A DNA stretch of 9,488 bases from Methylococcaceae bacterium (GCA_005792805.1 SXQV01000086.1:1-9488); one strand, 5' to 3'; positions 1-7,256 are shown, numbered from the stretch's first letter. Numbers and translations are program-made. Notes: generated by a model from the sequence alone, not told the origin.

Positions 1-1
1 A

Positions 2-157
2 GAAGCCGGAAAATCTCAGGAATATGGACCGGGCCAGGTGTTCTGGGAAACGGGCGAAGTTATGACGGCTGAAAATGTCAGTGACGGCGAGGCGGATTTG
101 GTTATTTTTGAGATAGCCCCACAAAAGGAGGCCGCCACTGGCCCGGGGAAGCCATGA
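2..157 (+). CDS. Cupin-like protein, C-terminal end (5' truncated by window)
   Basis: An open frame enters the window and gives 51 residues before TGA at 155-157. Its pattern is that of the last strands of a small cupin barrel: a PGQVF turn, then ETGEVMTAEN, then a hydrophobic strand (LVIFEI) near the end. In typical cupin motif 2 (PxGxxHxxxN) a histidine that helps bind metal precedes the asparagine by four residues. Here that position is Met, so if the assignment is right this motif has lost its metal ligand. The stop overlaps the next start as ATGA (154-157), which suggests translational coupling to the secreted protein that follows. Substrate and enzymatic role cannot be judged from this fragment. 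Other small beta-barrel proteins remain possible. Confidence 0.55.
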   Translation, partial: EAGKSQEYGPGQVFWETGEVMTAENVSDGEADLVIFEIAPQKEAATGPGKP

Positions 158-585
158 GGCTGTACCTCGGAGGTTCCCCTCTCAAAGCCGCCCTGATGAG
201 TGGGTTGTCAGTGCTGGCTATTATGGTTCTGGCAACCGGCCCAGCCAATGCCGGGGAAGAAATAAAGCAGGAATGGCAGCCCAGTACCCTGAGCGAGAAA
301 ACACTGGCACAGGTGAATGGCGGGGTGGAGGCGTATCAAAAGTGCCTTAATAAGGAAACCCTGGCGCATGTCAATGACAAAGAGGACTCTCGGAAGGTGA
401 CCGATCTGATTCTGCGTAGCTGTGAGAAACCCCTGACCCTCGTCAAGGAAGCCTTCGAGGCCGAAAAAATACCGGGGATCATTTCAGACCGCTACATCCG
501 TAGCAAGCGTTCCCGGGGGGCACAGCAGGTCGTAAGAGTTGTAATGGGTGCCCAGGCTGCGCGTTACTCCGAGGAGCATCCCTGA
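154..585 (+). CDS. Secreted protein of unknown function, 143 aa
   Basis: I do not recognise this family. The N-terminus looks like a Sec signal peptide: Arg2 and Lys11, a hydrophobic core at about residues 15-28, and a probable cleavage after ANA (31-33), leaving a mature protein of about 110 residues. The mature part is mostly helical in character and polar. It has exactly two cysteines (C64 and C90), which could form a disulfide in the periplasm, and a strongly basic stretch (DRYIRSKRSRG, about 112-122) before a short C-terminal helix. The ATG at 154 overlaps the stop of the cupin-like gene and is preceded by a purine-rich GGGGAA at 145-150. An internal ATG at 196 would also leave a usable signal peptide and is an alternative start. 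It ends 188 bases before the DUF2760 gene. I infer a periplasmic protein and assign no activity. Confidence 0.72.
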   Translation: MRLYLGGSPLKAALMSGLSVLAIMVLATGPANAGEEIKQEWQPSTLSEKTLAQVNGGVEAYQKCLNKETLAHVNDKEDSRKVTDLILRSCEKPLTLVKEAFEAEKIPGIISDRYIRSKRSRGAQQVVRVVMGAQAARYSEEHP

Positions 586-710
586 GGGTGTGTCCGCTTT
601 CATCCGTCAGGTGAGCCCTCGACCGGGCTGTCCATATATGAGCGTCGTCGAAGGACTGTTTTTCGTAGGGTTTCCTTCGGTGGGTATCCCCCTGTTCAAT
701 CGATGATTTT

Positions 711-716
711 GATAAT
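711..716 (+). promoter_or_regulatory. Possible -10 element of the DUF2760/Hsp70 operon
   Basis: GATAAT at 711-716 matches five of six bases of the sigma-70 -10 box and lies in the only AT-rich patch of the 586-773 gap. I see no convincing -35 hexamer at 16-18 bases upstream and no heat-shock sigma-32 pattern. It would place transcription start near 723, just before the inverted repeat at 727-750. Weak support. Confidence 0.28.
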
Positions 717-726
717 TTGCGCCCCG

Positions 727-750
727 TTCCCGCCGTCAAATTCGCGGGAA
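727..750 (+). promoter_or_regulatory. Perfect 7-bp inverted repeat in the leader of the DUF2760/Hsp70 operon
   Basis: TTCCCGC (727-733) and GCGGGAA (744-750) are exact reverse complements separated by 10 bases, and lie 23 bases before the DUF2760 start codon. The repeat sits just downstream of the possible -10 element, so it could be an operator for a dimeric regulator or an RNA hairpin near the ribosome binding site. The spacing resembles CIRCE (9-base inverted repeats with a 9-base spacer), but the sequence is not CIRCE. There is no U tract, so it is not a terminator. Confidence 0.4.
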
Positions 751-773
751 GTGGCGCGATCCCGAGGTGATAA

Positions 774-1394
774 ATGCCGTTTGATTTGAATGTAATGCCG
801 ACGACGTTCGATCTGGTCCATGCCGGGCTGGCCGCGTTGGCGCTCCTTTTGCTGCTCTCCACAATAGCCCTGGCACTGGTCAGCGTGTTGGCGTTCCGTC
901 GGCGACCGCAAGCTATCCCGCTTGAAAGCTCGCTTTCAGTATTAAAACCCGCCGTTGTCACGACTCCAGAGCCTGTCCGGGTAGAACCGCCACGGCCGGT
1001 GGTTGTCAGGGAGGCCACGCCAGACGCGGCCTTGCAGTTATTGGGCCTGTTTCAGCAGGAAGCCCGTTTTATCGATTTCCTGAAGGAAAACATTTCCGGT
1101 CATGGTGATGCCGATATTGGTGCCGCCGTGCGCATCGTGCATGAAGGCTGCCGCAAGGTCTTGCAGCAGCACCTTGATCTGGAACCCGTGCGGACCGAAC
1201 CAGAAAATTCCCGCATCACTCTTCCGAAAGGCTTCGATGCCTCCGCTGTGCGGGTTAGCGGCCATATTGTGGGCGAGCCGCCGTTCACGGGAACACTGAT
1301 TCACGGCGGCTGGCGCGTCACCCGTATTCATCTCCCCCAGCTAGCTGAAGGGCATGATGCTCGTGTACTGGCCCCGGCGGAGGTTGAGCTTTGA
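774..1394 (+). CDS. DUF2760 family membrane-anchored protein
   Basis: This 206-residue protein has a single strongly hydrophobic helix at about residues 16-40, followed directly by RRR (42-44). By the positive-inside rule the rest should lie in the cytoplasm. A Pro/Val-rich linker (about 58-80) leads to a C-terminal domain (about 84-206) that I recognise as DUF2760, with conserved-looking segments such as IGAAVRIVHEGCRKVL, GEPPFTGTLIHGGWR and the closing APAEVEL. The domain has no assigned biochemical function. The start is clear: GAGG at 764-767 sits six bases before ATG. The stop overlaps the TTG start of the first Hsp70, so the two are probably translated in a fixed ratio. DUF2760 genes are known to me next to divergent Hsp70 genes. 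I infer an adaptor or membrane tether for the two chaperones downstream. Confidence 0.88.
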   Translation: MPFDLNVMPTTFDLVHAGLAALALLLLLSTIALALVSVLAFRRRPQAIPLESSLSVLKPAVVTTPEPVRVEPPRPVVVREATPDAALQLLGLFQQEARFIDFLKENISGHGDADIGAAVRIVHEGCRKVLQQHLDLEPVRTEPENSRITLPKGFDASAVRVSGHIVGEPPFTGTLIHGGWRVTRIHLPQLAEGHDARVLAPAEVEL

Positions 1395-3247
1395 GCGAGT
1401 CGAGATTCTCGGTAGGCATTGACCTGGGCACGACTCATAGCGTTGTTTCCTATGTGCCTCTGAATGAGACGGATGGTGAGCAAGCCAGTTTGCGGGTGCT
1501 CGATATTCCGCAACTCACCTCGCCTGGAGTGATTGGCGAGAAAAAGCAGTTGCCGTCGTTCATGTACCAGGCCCATGAAGCGGAATTGGTGCCGGGTGAT
1601 CTGGTTTTGCCCTGGGACGGACAACCGGAAGCCATCGTCGGTGAACTTGCCCGCCAGTTGGGCAGTAAAACCCCCATTCGTCTGATTGCCAGCGCCAAGA
1701 GCTGGCTATCCCATGCGGGAGTTGATCGGCGTTCGGCTTTATTGCCCGTGCAGTCTCCGGAAGAAGTGCGGCGAGTTTCGCCATTGCACGCCTCCACGGC
1801 CTACCTCCGTCATCTGCGGGATGCCTGGAATCAGCAGTTTCCCGAGGCTCCGCTGGCAGAGCAAGATTTGGTCATCACCGTACCGGCCTCATTCGACCCG
1901 GCGGCGAGGGAACTGACCGTCGAGGCAGCGCAGGCCATTGGTCTGCGCCAGGCAGCACTGCTCGAAGAACCGCAATCCGCGCTCTACAGCTGGATTCAGT
2001 CCAGTGCAGGCGGTTGGCGCGAGCAGGTCAAGCCGGGTGAAGTGATTCTGGTGGTCGATGTCGGGGGGGGCACCACGGACCTGTCGCTGATCGCGGTGAC
2101 CGAAGAAGGCGGCAATCTCACGCTGAATCGGGTGGCCATCGGCGACCACATTCTGCTGGGGGGTGACAACATGGACCTGGCGCTGGCGTATGGGTTGCGC
2201 GCCAAACTGCAAGCCGAGGGCAAGCGTCTGGAACCATGGCAGGTTCAGGCACTCACTCACGCCTGCCGCGATGCCAAAGAGGCCCTGCTGACGGATGGTG
2301 ACTTGCAGGAAGTGCCCATTGTGGTGCCAAGTCGCGGTTCCTCGCTGATTGGCGGCGTGTTGCGAACCAGCCTGACGCGAGATGAGGTGAACACCGCTCT
2401 GGTCGAAGGGTTTTTCCCGTGGGTGGAACTGACCGAGCGGCCCGTGACACAAGCCCGTACAGGTCTGACCACACTCGGTCTCCCCTATGCTCAGGATGCC
2501 CGCATTACCGCCCATCTGGCCGCGTTCCTGACACGCCAGGTCGGTGCTACCGGAGATCTGGCAGGGTTTGGGCCACATACCGGCCAGCAATTTCTGCATC
2601 CCAGTGCCGTGCTGTTGAATGGCGGTGTATTCAAGTCCGGTCTGTTGGCGAACCGTCTTCTGGAAGTGCTGAACCATTGGCTGGCCGCCGATCAGGCCGC
2701 ACCGGCCCGGTTACTGCGAGGTGCCGATCTTGATCTGGCGGTCTCGCGGGGTGCCGCCTATTTTGGCTATGTCAGAAAGGGGCGCGGCGTCCGGATTCGT
2801 GGCGGCACGGCTGCGGCCTACTATGTCGGTGTTGAGAGCAGTATGCCGGCAGTACCGGGGTTTGCTCCTCCGCTCGAAGCGCTGTGCATTGCCCCTTTTG
2901 GAATCGAGGAAGGTACCCAGGCCGATTTGCCGCCCTACGAGTTTGGTGTGGTGGTGGGGGAGCCCGTTCATTTCCGCTTTTTTTCTTCCACGGTTCGCCG
3001 GGATGATGTGGTCGGGACGCGCCTGGACTGGTGGCCAGCGGATGAAGTCGAGGAACTTGCTGAAATCGAGGTGGTGCTGTCTTCCGAACAGCACCGCCCC
3101 GGTGACATTGTGCCGGTTCATCTGCTTGCTTACGTCACCGAAGTCGGCACGCTGCAACTGGAAGCCGTGGCGAAAGAAGGCGGTCAGCGATGGAAGGTGG
3201 AGTTCGATGTCCGTTCCGACAACGAGCGGACGGGTGTGGCGGCGTAG
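1391..3247 (+). CDS. Divergent Hsp70-family chaperone (first of pair)
   Basis: This 618-residue protein starts with a complete Hsp70 ATPase domain. Phosphate loop 1 is GIDLGTTHS (9-17, Asp11), a likely catalytic lysine is K103 (in SAKSWLS), and the VITVPASFD strand lies at 161-169. The connecting Glu-Pro is E193-P194, phosphate loop 2 is VVDVGGGTTD (221-230, with D223, T228 and D230), GGDNMD is at 258-262, and the adenosine motif is LNGGVFKS (409-416). All residues expected for ATP hydrolysis are present. Past about residue 460 the protein departs from DnaK: there is no acidic-hydrophobic DVLLLD-type linker, and only about 150 mostly beta residues follow, with no helical lid. The TTG start at 1391 overlaps the preceding stop and has GGAGG at 1379-1383. 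It is a paralogue of the next gene; both share an identical 18-base stretch at the SAKSW motif (1688-1705 and 3604-3621). It is probably a specialised cytoplasmic chaperone rather than DnaK or HscA. Confidence 0.93.
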   Translation: MSESRFSVGIDLGTTHSVVSYVPLNETDGEQASLRVLDIPQLTSPGVIGEKKQLPSFMYQAHEAELVPGDLVLPWDGQPEAIVGELARQLGSKTPIRLIASAKSWLSHAGVDRRSALLPVQSPEEVRRVSPLHASTAYLRHLRDAWNQQFPEAPLAEQDLVITVPASFDPAARELTVEAAQAIGLRQAALLEEPQSALYSWIQSSAGGWREQVKPGEVILVVDVGGGTTDLSLIAVTEEGGNLTLNRVAIGDHILLGGDNMDLALAYGLRAKLQAEGKRLEPWQVQALTHACRDAKEALLTDGDLQEVPIVVPSRGSSLIGGVLRTSLTRDEVNTALVEGFFPWVELTERPVTQARTGLTTLGLPYAQDARITAHLAAFLTRQVGATGDLAGFGPHTGQQFLHPSAVLLNGGVFKSGLLANRLLEVLNHWLAADQAAPARLLRGADLDLAVSRGAAYFGYVRKGRGVRIRGGTAAAYYVGVESSMPAVPGFAPPLEALCIAPFGIEEGTQADLPPYEFGVVVGEPVHFRFFSSTVRRDDVVGTRLDWWPADEVEELAEIEVVLSSEQHRPGDIVPVHLLAYVTEVGTLQLEAVAKEGGQRWKVEFDVRSDNERTGVAA

Positions 3248-3288
3248 GTGCCAATTCCCTGCTGTTCCCCCTCGCCAGAAGATAGCCC

Positions 3289-6075
3289 ATGATCGACAAC
3301 TCGTCGCCAGTGCCCGCCTGGCTGGTCGGCATAGACCTGGGTACGACACATACCGTGGTCGCGGCCAGCCGGCTCGGAGGCGAGCCTTCCATTGAGCTTT
3401 TTACGCTGGATCAGTCGATCAAACCGGGTGAAGTAGCCCGGCTTTCGCTCCTGCCCTCGGTACGTTATCAGGCATCGCCGGATGAGCTGACACAGATCGA
3501 TGCCGCCTTACCCTGGCCGGTGCCCGAACTCCCGGCAGGCTGCCGTCCGGTGGTGGGAGAGCTGGCCCGGCGCCTCGGGGCAAAAAGTCCTGGCCGCCTG
3601 ATCGCCAGCGCCAAGAGCTGGTTGTCGCATCCTTCGGCGGATCGTGCGGCCCCCATTCTCCCCTGGGGCGCGCCGGAGGGCGTTCCAAAAATCTCCCCGA
3701 TTGAAGCCAGCGCCAGTTACCTGATACATGTGCGTGATGCCTGGAATTTCCATCACTCCGAGGCGCCTCTGGATCAGCAGGAACTCGTGGTCACCATTCC
3801 AGCCTCCTTCGATGAATCAGCCAGGGCACTGACACTGGAGGCGGCCCGGCTGGCGGGACTCCCCCGGCTGAAACTGCTGGAGGAACCGCAAGCCGTCTGT
3901 TACGACTGGCTCTGGCAGCATCGGCATTCGTTGCAAGCGCAGCTTCAGGCAACTCGACTCCTGTTGATCGTCGATATCGGTGGCGGCACGATGGATCTGA
4001 CGCTGATCAAGGTTGAGCCGGGTGCCGATGAGCCCAGATTGACCCGAATCGCCGTCGGCAATCATCTGATGCTGGGCGGAGACAATATCGATTTGGCCCT
4101 CGCACATCTCGCCGAACAGCGGCTGTTTGGGCAGGAACGCCGTTTGTCTTCTGCTGAACTGTCGCAATTGGTCGAACAATGCCGTGTAGCCAAGGAGCGA
4201 TTGCTGGCCGACGATGCCCCCGAGACGGCGGGCGTGACCCTGCTGGGCAGTGGCGGTCGCCTGATCGGGGCAGCCAGAACCGCCGAACTGCGCCGGGATG
4301 AGATCCAGGCCATGGTGCTGGACGGCTTCTTCCCTCTGGTGGGCATTACCGATTTGCCCGAACGCAAGCGCAGCGGCGTCATGGAATTTGGTCTGCCCTA
4401 CGTCGCTGATCCGGCCATCACGCGTCAACTTGCGGCCTTTCTGGGTGAGCATCGGCATGCTGCCCGGGAAGCCGTAGGGGAGGGGGCCGGTATCCCGATT
4501 CCTGATGCCTTGCTGCTGAATGGTGGAGTGTTCCGTAGTCCGCTGATGGTTCGTCGGCTGCTCGAACAGTTAACGGCCTGGGGCGGACGAACCCCTCAAT
4601 GGCTGGAGAATGATCGCCCCGATCTGGCGGTGGCCTGTGGTGCCGTGGCTTACGGCCTCGCCCGCCGGGGGCAGTCGGTCCAGCGTATCGCTGGCGGATC
4701 GGCGCGGAGTTATTTCCTGCAACTGGATGCCGGGGACAAAGGCCCGCCCAAGGCGATCTGCATTCTTCCACGGGGAACCGAAGAGGGGCAGGAGATCCTT
4801 TTGAGCCAGCGCAGCTTCCGCCTTACCCTGGGCGTTCCGGTGCGTTTCACGCTGGTCGCGGCGACTGATGATTTTCGTCCACCGCCCGGCGAACTGGTCG
4901 ATCTCAATGAAGATCACTTCCAGATTCTGCCGCCCCTGGCGGCGGCTCTGGATGCCGGAAGGGGTCTGAGGGATACGGAGCGCGACGTGCAGGTCGTGGC
5001 ATCGCTGAGCGAAATGGGAACGCTCAGGCTCGAATGTGTTGCGGTCGATGAGCGCACTGAACGCTGGGATATCGAATTTCAGTTGCGGGGCAGGGCGCAA
5101 CCGATGAATCTGGGTGAAGCCAGTCGTCACCCCCGTTTGCCGGAAGCCCTGGAAAAGATTGCTCAGGTTTTTGGAAAAAAAACGAAAGCCGCCAACCCCA
5201 AGTCCATTAAATCGCTGCGCAACGAGCTGGAAAAGATTCTGGGGCCACGTATCCACTGGGAAACCCCGTTACTCCGCGAGTTGTTCACGGCCTTGCTGGA
5301 GGGGCTGCCGCACCGGCGGCGCAGTGCCGACCATGAGCGGCTCTGGTTCAGCCTGATCGGTTTCTGCCTGCGCCCGGGATTCGGCTACCCGCTGGATGAC
5401 TGGCGAGTCTCCCAGCTGTTCGGGATTTATGCCCAGGGATTGCAATTCGTCAACGACACTCAAAACTGGGCCGAGTGGTGGACGCTCTGGCGCCGGGTCG
5501 CCGGCGGGCTGGGGGAGGCCGAACAGATCACCGTATTCCAGGATATTGCCCCCTTCATCAATCCCGATACCGCCAGGCGCGGCAATACGCCAACCCTGGC
5601 CAAAAAACGCAGTTATGAAGACATGGTGCGGCTGGCGGCGGTGCTGGAACGCTTGCCCGTCGAGACCAAGAGCTCTCTGGGGGATTGGCTGATCGAGCGG
5701 CTGGGCAAACTGGCTGAACCTGGCGGAAGCTGGTGGGCGCTCGGCCGAATTGGCGGGCGTGTCCCCTGGCACGGCAGTCCCCATGCCGTGGTGCCGAAAG
5801 TCCGGATTGAAGGGTGGCTGGAACGGATTCTGTCCCGGGATTTTCGCAAGGAGACCCAGGCCGCATTTGCCGCGACGCTGTTATCTCGCATGAGCGGGGA
5901 TCGTGAGCGCGACATTGATCCGGCATGGCGTCAGCGGGTCATGGACGCGCTACGTGCCGGCAAGGCACCCGAATCCTGGTTGGCGATGGTCCTCGAATAT
6001 CAGGAGCTCAGCGAGGCCGATGAGCAGCGCGTATTCGGCGAGTCGCTGCCGCCTGGTCTCAAACTGGTCGGCTAG
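3289..6075 (+). CDS. Large Hsp70-family protein with C-terminal DUF3731-type (DnaK-related) extension
   Basis: This is a 928-residue protein, against about 640 for DnaK. Residues 12-460 form an Hsp70 ATPase domain with GIDLGTTH (14-21), K109 in SAKSWLS, VTIPASFD (168-175), E199-P200, VDIGGGTMD (228-236, with D229, T234 and D236), GGDNID (263-268) and LNGGVFRS (410-417). A divergent beta region at about 465-600 replaces the normal substrate-binding domain. From about 605 to 928 there is a mostly helical, Trp-rich extension. It contains CLRPGFGYPLDDWR (693-706), and an RPG motif is the hallmark I know for the DUF3731 domain (PF12531, DnaK-related). The extension has no known activity. The start lies 41 bases after the first Hsp70; the ribosome site (AGAAGA, 3278-3283) is weak, but the N-terminus aligns well with the paralogue. 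A nucleotide-driven chaperone with a built-in extra binding domain is the likely role. Confidence 0.92.
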   Translation: MIDNSSPVPAWLVGIDLGTTHTVVAASRLGGEPSIELFTLDQSIKPGEVARLSLLPSVRYQASPDELTQIDAALPWPVPELPAGCRPVVGELARRLGAKSPGRLIASAKSWLSHPSADRAAPILPWGAPEGVPKISPIEASASYLIHVRDAWNFHHSEAPLDQQELVVTIPASFDESARALTLEAARLAGLPRLKLLEEPQAVCYDWLWQHRHSLQAQLQATRLLLIVDIGGGTMDLTLIKVEPGADEPRLTRIAVGNHLMLGGDNIDLALAHLAEQRLFGQERRLSSAELSQLVEQCRVAKERLLADDAPETAGVTLLGSGGRLIGAARTAELRRDEIQAMVLDGFFPLVGITDLPERKRSGVMEFGLPYVADPAITRQLAAFLGEHRHAAREAVGEGAGIPIPDALLLNGGVFRSPLMVRRLLEQLTAWGGRTPQWLENDRPDLAVACGAVAYGLARRGQSVQRIAGGSARSYFLQLDAGDKGPPKAICILPRGTEEGQEILLSQRSFRLTLGVPVRFTLVAATDDFRPPPGELVDLNEDHFQILPPLAAALDAGRGLRDTERDVQVVASLSEMGTLRLECVAVDERTERWDIEFQLRGRAQPMNLGEASRHPRLPEALEKIAQVFGKKTKAANPKSIKSLRNELEKILGPRIHWETPLLRELFTALLEGLPHRRRSADHERLWFSLIGFCLRPGFGYPLDDWRVSQLFGIYAQGLQFVNDTQNWAEWWTLWRRVAGGLGEAEQITVFQDIAPFINPDTARRGNTPTLAKKRSYEDMVRLAAVLERLPVETKSSLGDWLIERLGKLAEPGGSWWALGRIGGRVPWHGSPHAVVPKVRIEGWLERILSRDFRKETQAAFAATLLSRMSGDRERDIDPAWRQRVMDALRAGKAPESWLAMVLEYQELSEADEQRVFGESLPPGLKLVG

Positions 6076-6102
6076 CGTGGGGGTTGTCGACTGTTCCAGC
6101 CA

Positions 6103-7122
6103 ATGGCGTGGGTGACCATGACCGGGCAGATACGTCATTTCCTTCTTGCCCTGGGCCTGTTGACCGGGTTTTCCGCTGGCGCTTTTGAGCCCGCACCAGG
6201 CCAGTTTCTGGTACGGCAGGACTGCCCCGCGACGACAGGAATTCACCGGCCACCCGACGATGTCAGGCTTCGGCAAGGAGACCGCTATCAGGCTGTGGGC
6301 CTGAATCGTCAGCACGGTGACTTCCTGCAGATTCGGATGCCTGACAGTAAACCGGAATTACGCTGGGTGCGTCTGACCTGTGGTGAGCTACAGACTGCCG
6401 CATCATCGGCCACAGCGGCCACCACGAAGCCGCCCGGTTTTTCAGCCCACCGCAACGCCCGCCAGTTTCTGCTCGCCTTGAGCTGGCAGCCAGCCTTTTG
6501 CGAGAGCCAGCCGGACAAGCCTGAGTGCCGAACGCAAACGGCCTCGCGTTACGATGCCGATCACTTCAGTCTGCATGGGCTTTGGCCGCAGTCTCAGGGA
6601 CTGGGCTATTGTGATGTTTCTCCCCTGGATCGCGCCAGCGATGAACGCCGCCGCTGGGACTTGCTGCCCCGGCTGCACCTTCAGCCGGAAACAATCCGCC
6701 GCCTCCATCAAGTCATGCCGGGCACTGCCTCCGGACTGGAACGGCATGAGTGGGTTCGCCATGGGAGCTGTTCTGGACACGACCCGGAGAGGTATTACCG
6801 CACGGCGCTATTCCTGCTGGAGCAGATCAACCAGTCACGCCTTCGCGAGGCGCTGGCGGGCCGCCTGGGCGAGACCGTTACGGCCCGCCAGCTGAAAGCC
6901 GCCTTTGCAGCCAGCTTTGGTCAGGGGGCGGATCAGGCGCTCGGTGTTGGTTGCCGCCGTGATGGTCAACGGCAATTGATCAGCGAAATCCGCATCAAGC
7001 TCAAGCCGCCTCTCAACGAGAACACCCCGCTGCGGGAAGCACTGGATGTGTCATCCCCGGCCTTCGGTAATTGCGAGGCTGGCGTGGTGGATAGGGCCGG
7101 GCTGGCAGGGCCTGGCCGTTAG
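6103..7122 (+). CDS. Secreted ribonuclease T2 family protein
   Basis: RNase T2 enzymes cleave single-stranded RNA through a 2',3'-cyclic phosphate. Both catalytic segments are present: CAS I HGLWP (158-162, His158) and CAS II HEWVRHGSC (215-223, with His215, Glu216 and His220). The usual lysine between Trp and His is Arg219 here. Eight or more cysteines (41, 93, 133, 142, 170, 223, 284, 324) fit a disulfide-rich periplasmic or exported protein. The signal peptide core is FLLALGLLTGF with probable cleavage after SAGA (24-27). Between the signal and the catalytic domain is an added region of about 90 residues (28-115) with its own Cys pair, which reads like a small beta or SH3-like module. The start is uncertain: ATG at 6103 has no clear ribosome site and ATG at 6118 would give a cleaner signal peptide. 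It follows the Hsp70 gene by 27 bases with no terminator seen, so it may share its transcript. The cluster's cytoplasmic chaperones need not be functionally linked to it. Confidence 0.9.
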   Translation: MAWVTMTGQIRHFLLALGLLTGFSAGAFEPAPGQFLVRQDCPATTGIHRPPDDVRLRQGDRYQAVGLNRQHGDFLQIRMPDSKPELRWVRLTCGELQTAASSATAATTKPPGFSAHRNARQFLLALSWQPAFCESQPDKPECRTQTASRYDADHFSLHGLWPQSQGLGYCDVSPLDRASDERRRWDLLPRLHLQPETIRRLHQVMPGTASGLERHEWVRHGSCSGHDPERYYRTALFLLEQINQSRLREALAGRLGETVTARQLKAAFAASFGQGADQALGVGCRRDGQRQLISEIRIKLKPPLNENTPLREALDVSSPAFGNCEAGVVDRAGLAGPGR

Positions 7123-7166
7123 CGGGATTGCGCGCCCGACCCTCTTCGGCTTCGCTCCGGTGCCCA

Positions 7167-7187
7167 GACAGACCCCTCCAGTCTGTC
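7167..7187 (+). terminator. Hairpin after the RNase T2 gene (7-bp stem)
   Basis: GACAGAC (7167-7173) and GTCTGTC (7181-7187) pair perfectly around a 7-base loop, 44 bases after the RNase T2 stop. No U tract follows, so intrinsic termination is doubtful. It may act as an RNA 3' stabiliser, or be part of the leader of the next gene. Confidence 0.35.
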
Positions 7188-7195
7188 CGTGGTGA

Positions 7196-7222
7196 GGAGC
7201 ACACTGCGCTGTGTCCAGCTCC
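7196..7222 (+). promoter_or_regulatory. Second hairpin in the gap before the beta-propeller gene
   Basis: GGAGCACAC (7196-7204) pairs with GTGT (7211-7214) and GCTCC (7218-7222) around a 6-base loop with a 3-base bulge, giving nine pairs. It lies 8 bases after the preceding hairpin. The two together form a compact structured element with no U tract. Confidence 0.35.
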
Positions 7223-7256
7223 AGGCCCGGCCGTCACTCCAGGTGTCCATCAGGGT

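Noticed and set aside
614..629. AGCCC/GGGCT hairpin after the secreted protein gene as a terminator
   Set aside because: The stem is only 5 bp and no U tract follows; such short stems are frequent in GC-rich DNA.
479..1018. Minus-strand open frame (179 codons) covering the gap before DUF2760
   Set aside because: It overlaps the ends of two supported + strand genes and its sequence is low-complexity Ser/Thr/Arg-rich, as expected of a shadow frame.
1889..2677. Long open frame (262 codons) on the minus strand inside the first Hsp70
   Set aside because: It lies fully opposite a clear Hsp70 gene, its translation matches no family I know, and GC-rich codon bias makes such antisense frames common.
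3248..3288. Separate promoter for the second Hsp70
   Set aside because: The 41-base gap has no recognisable -35/-10 pair; read-through from the first Hsp70 is the simpler reading.
2711..3395. Overlapping open frames on both strands across the junction of the two Hsp70 genes
   Set aside because: Both Hsp70 frames carry conserved motifs through this region; the alternatives have compositionally odd, Arg-rich sequences typical of out-of-frame reads.
1688..3621. Identical 18-base stretch in the two Hsp70 genes as a possible mobile or recombination repeat
   Set aside because: It encodes the shared SAKSW motif around the catalytic lysine in both paralogues, so selection on the protein explains it.
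3817..4458. Long minus-strand open frame (213 codons) inside the second Hsp70
   Set aside because: Same reason: a shadow of the Hsp70 coding frame, with no ribosome site or recognisable domain.
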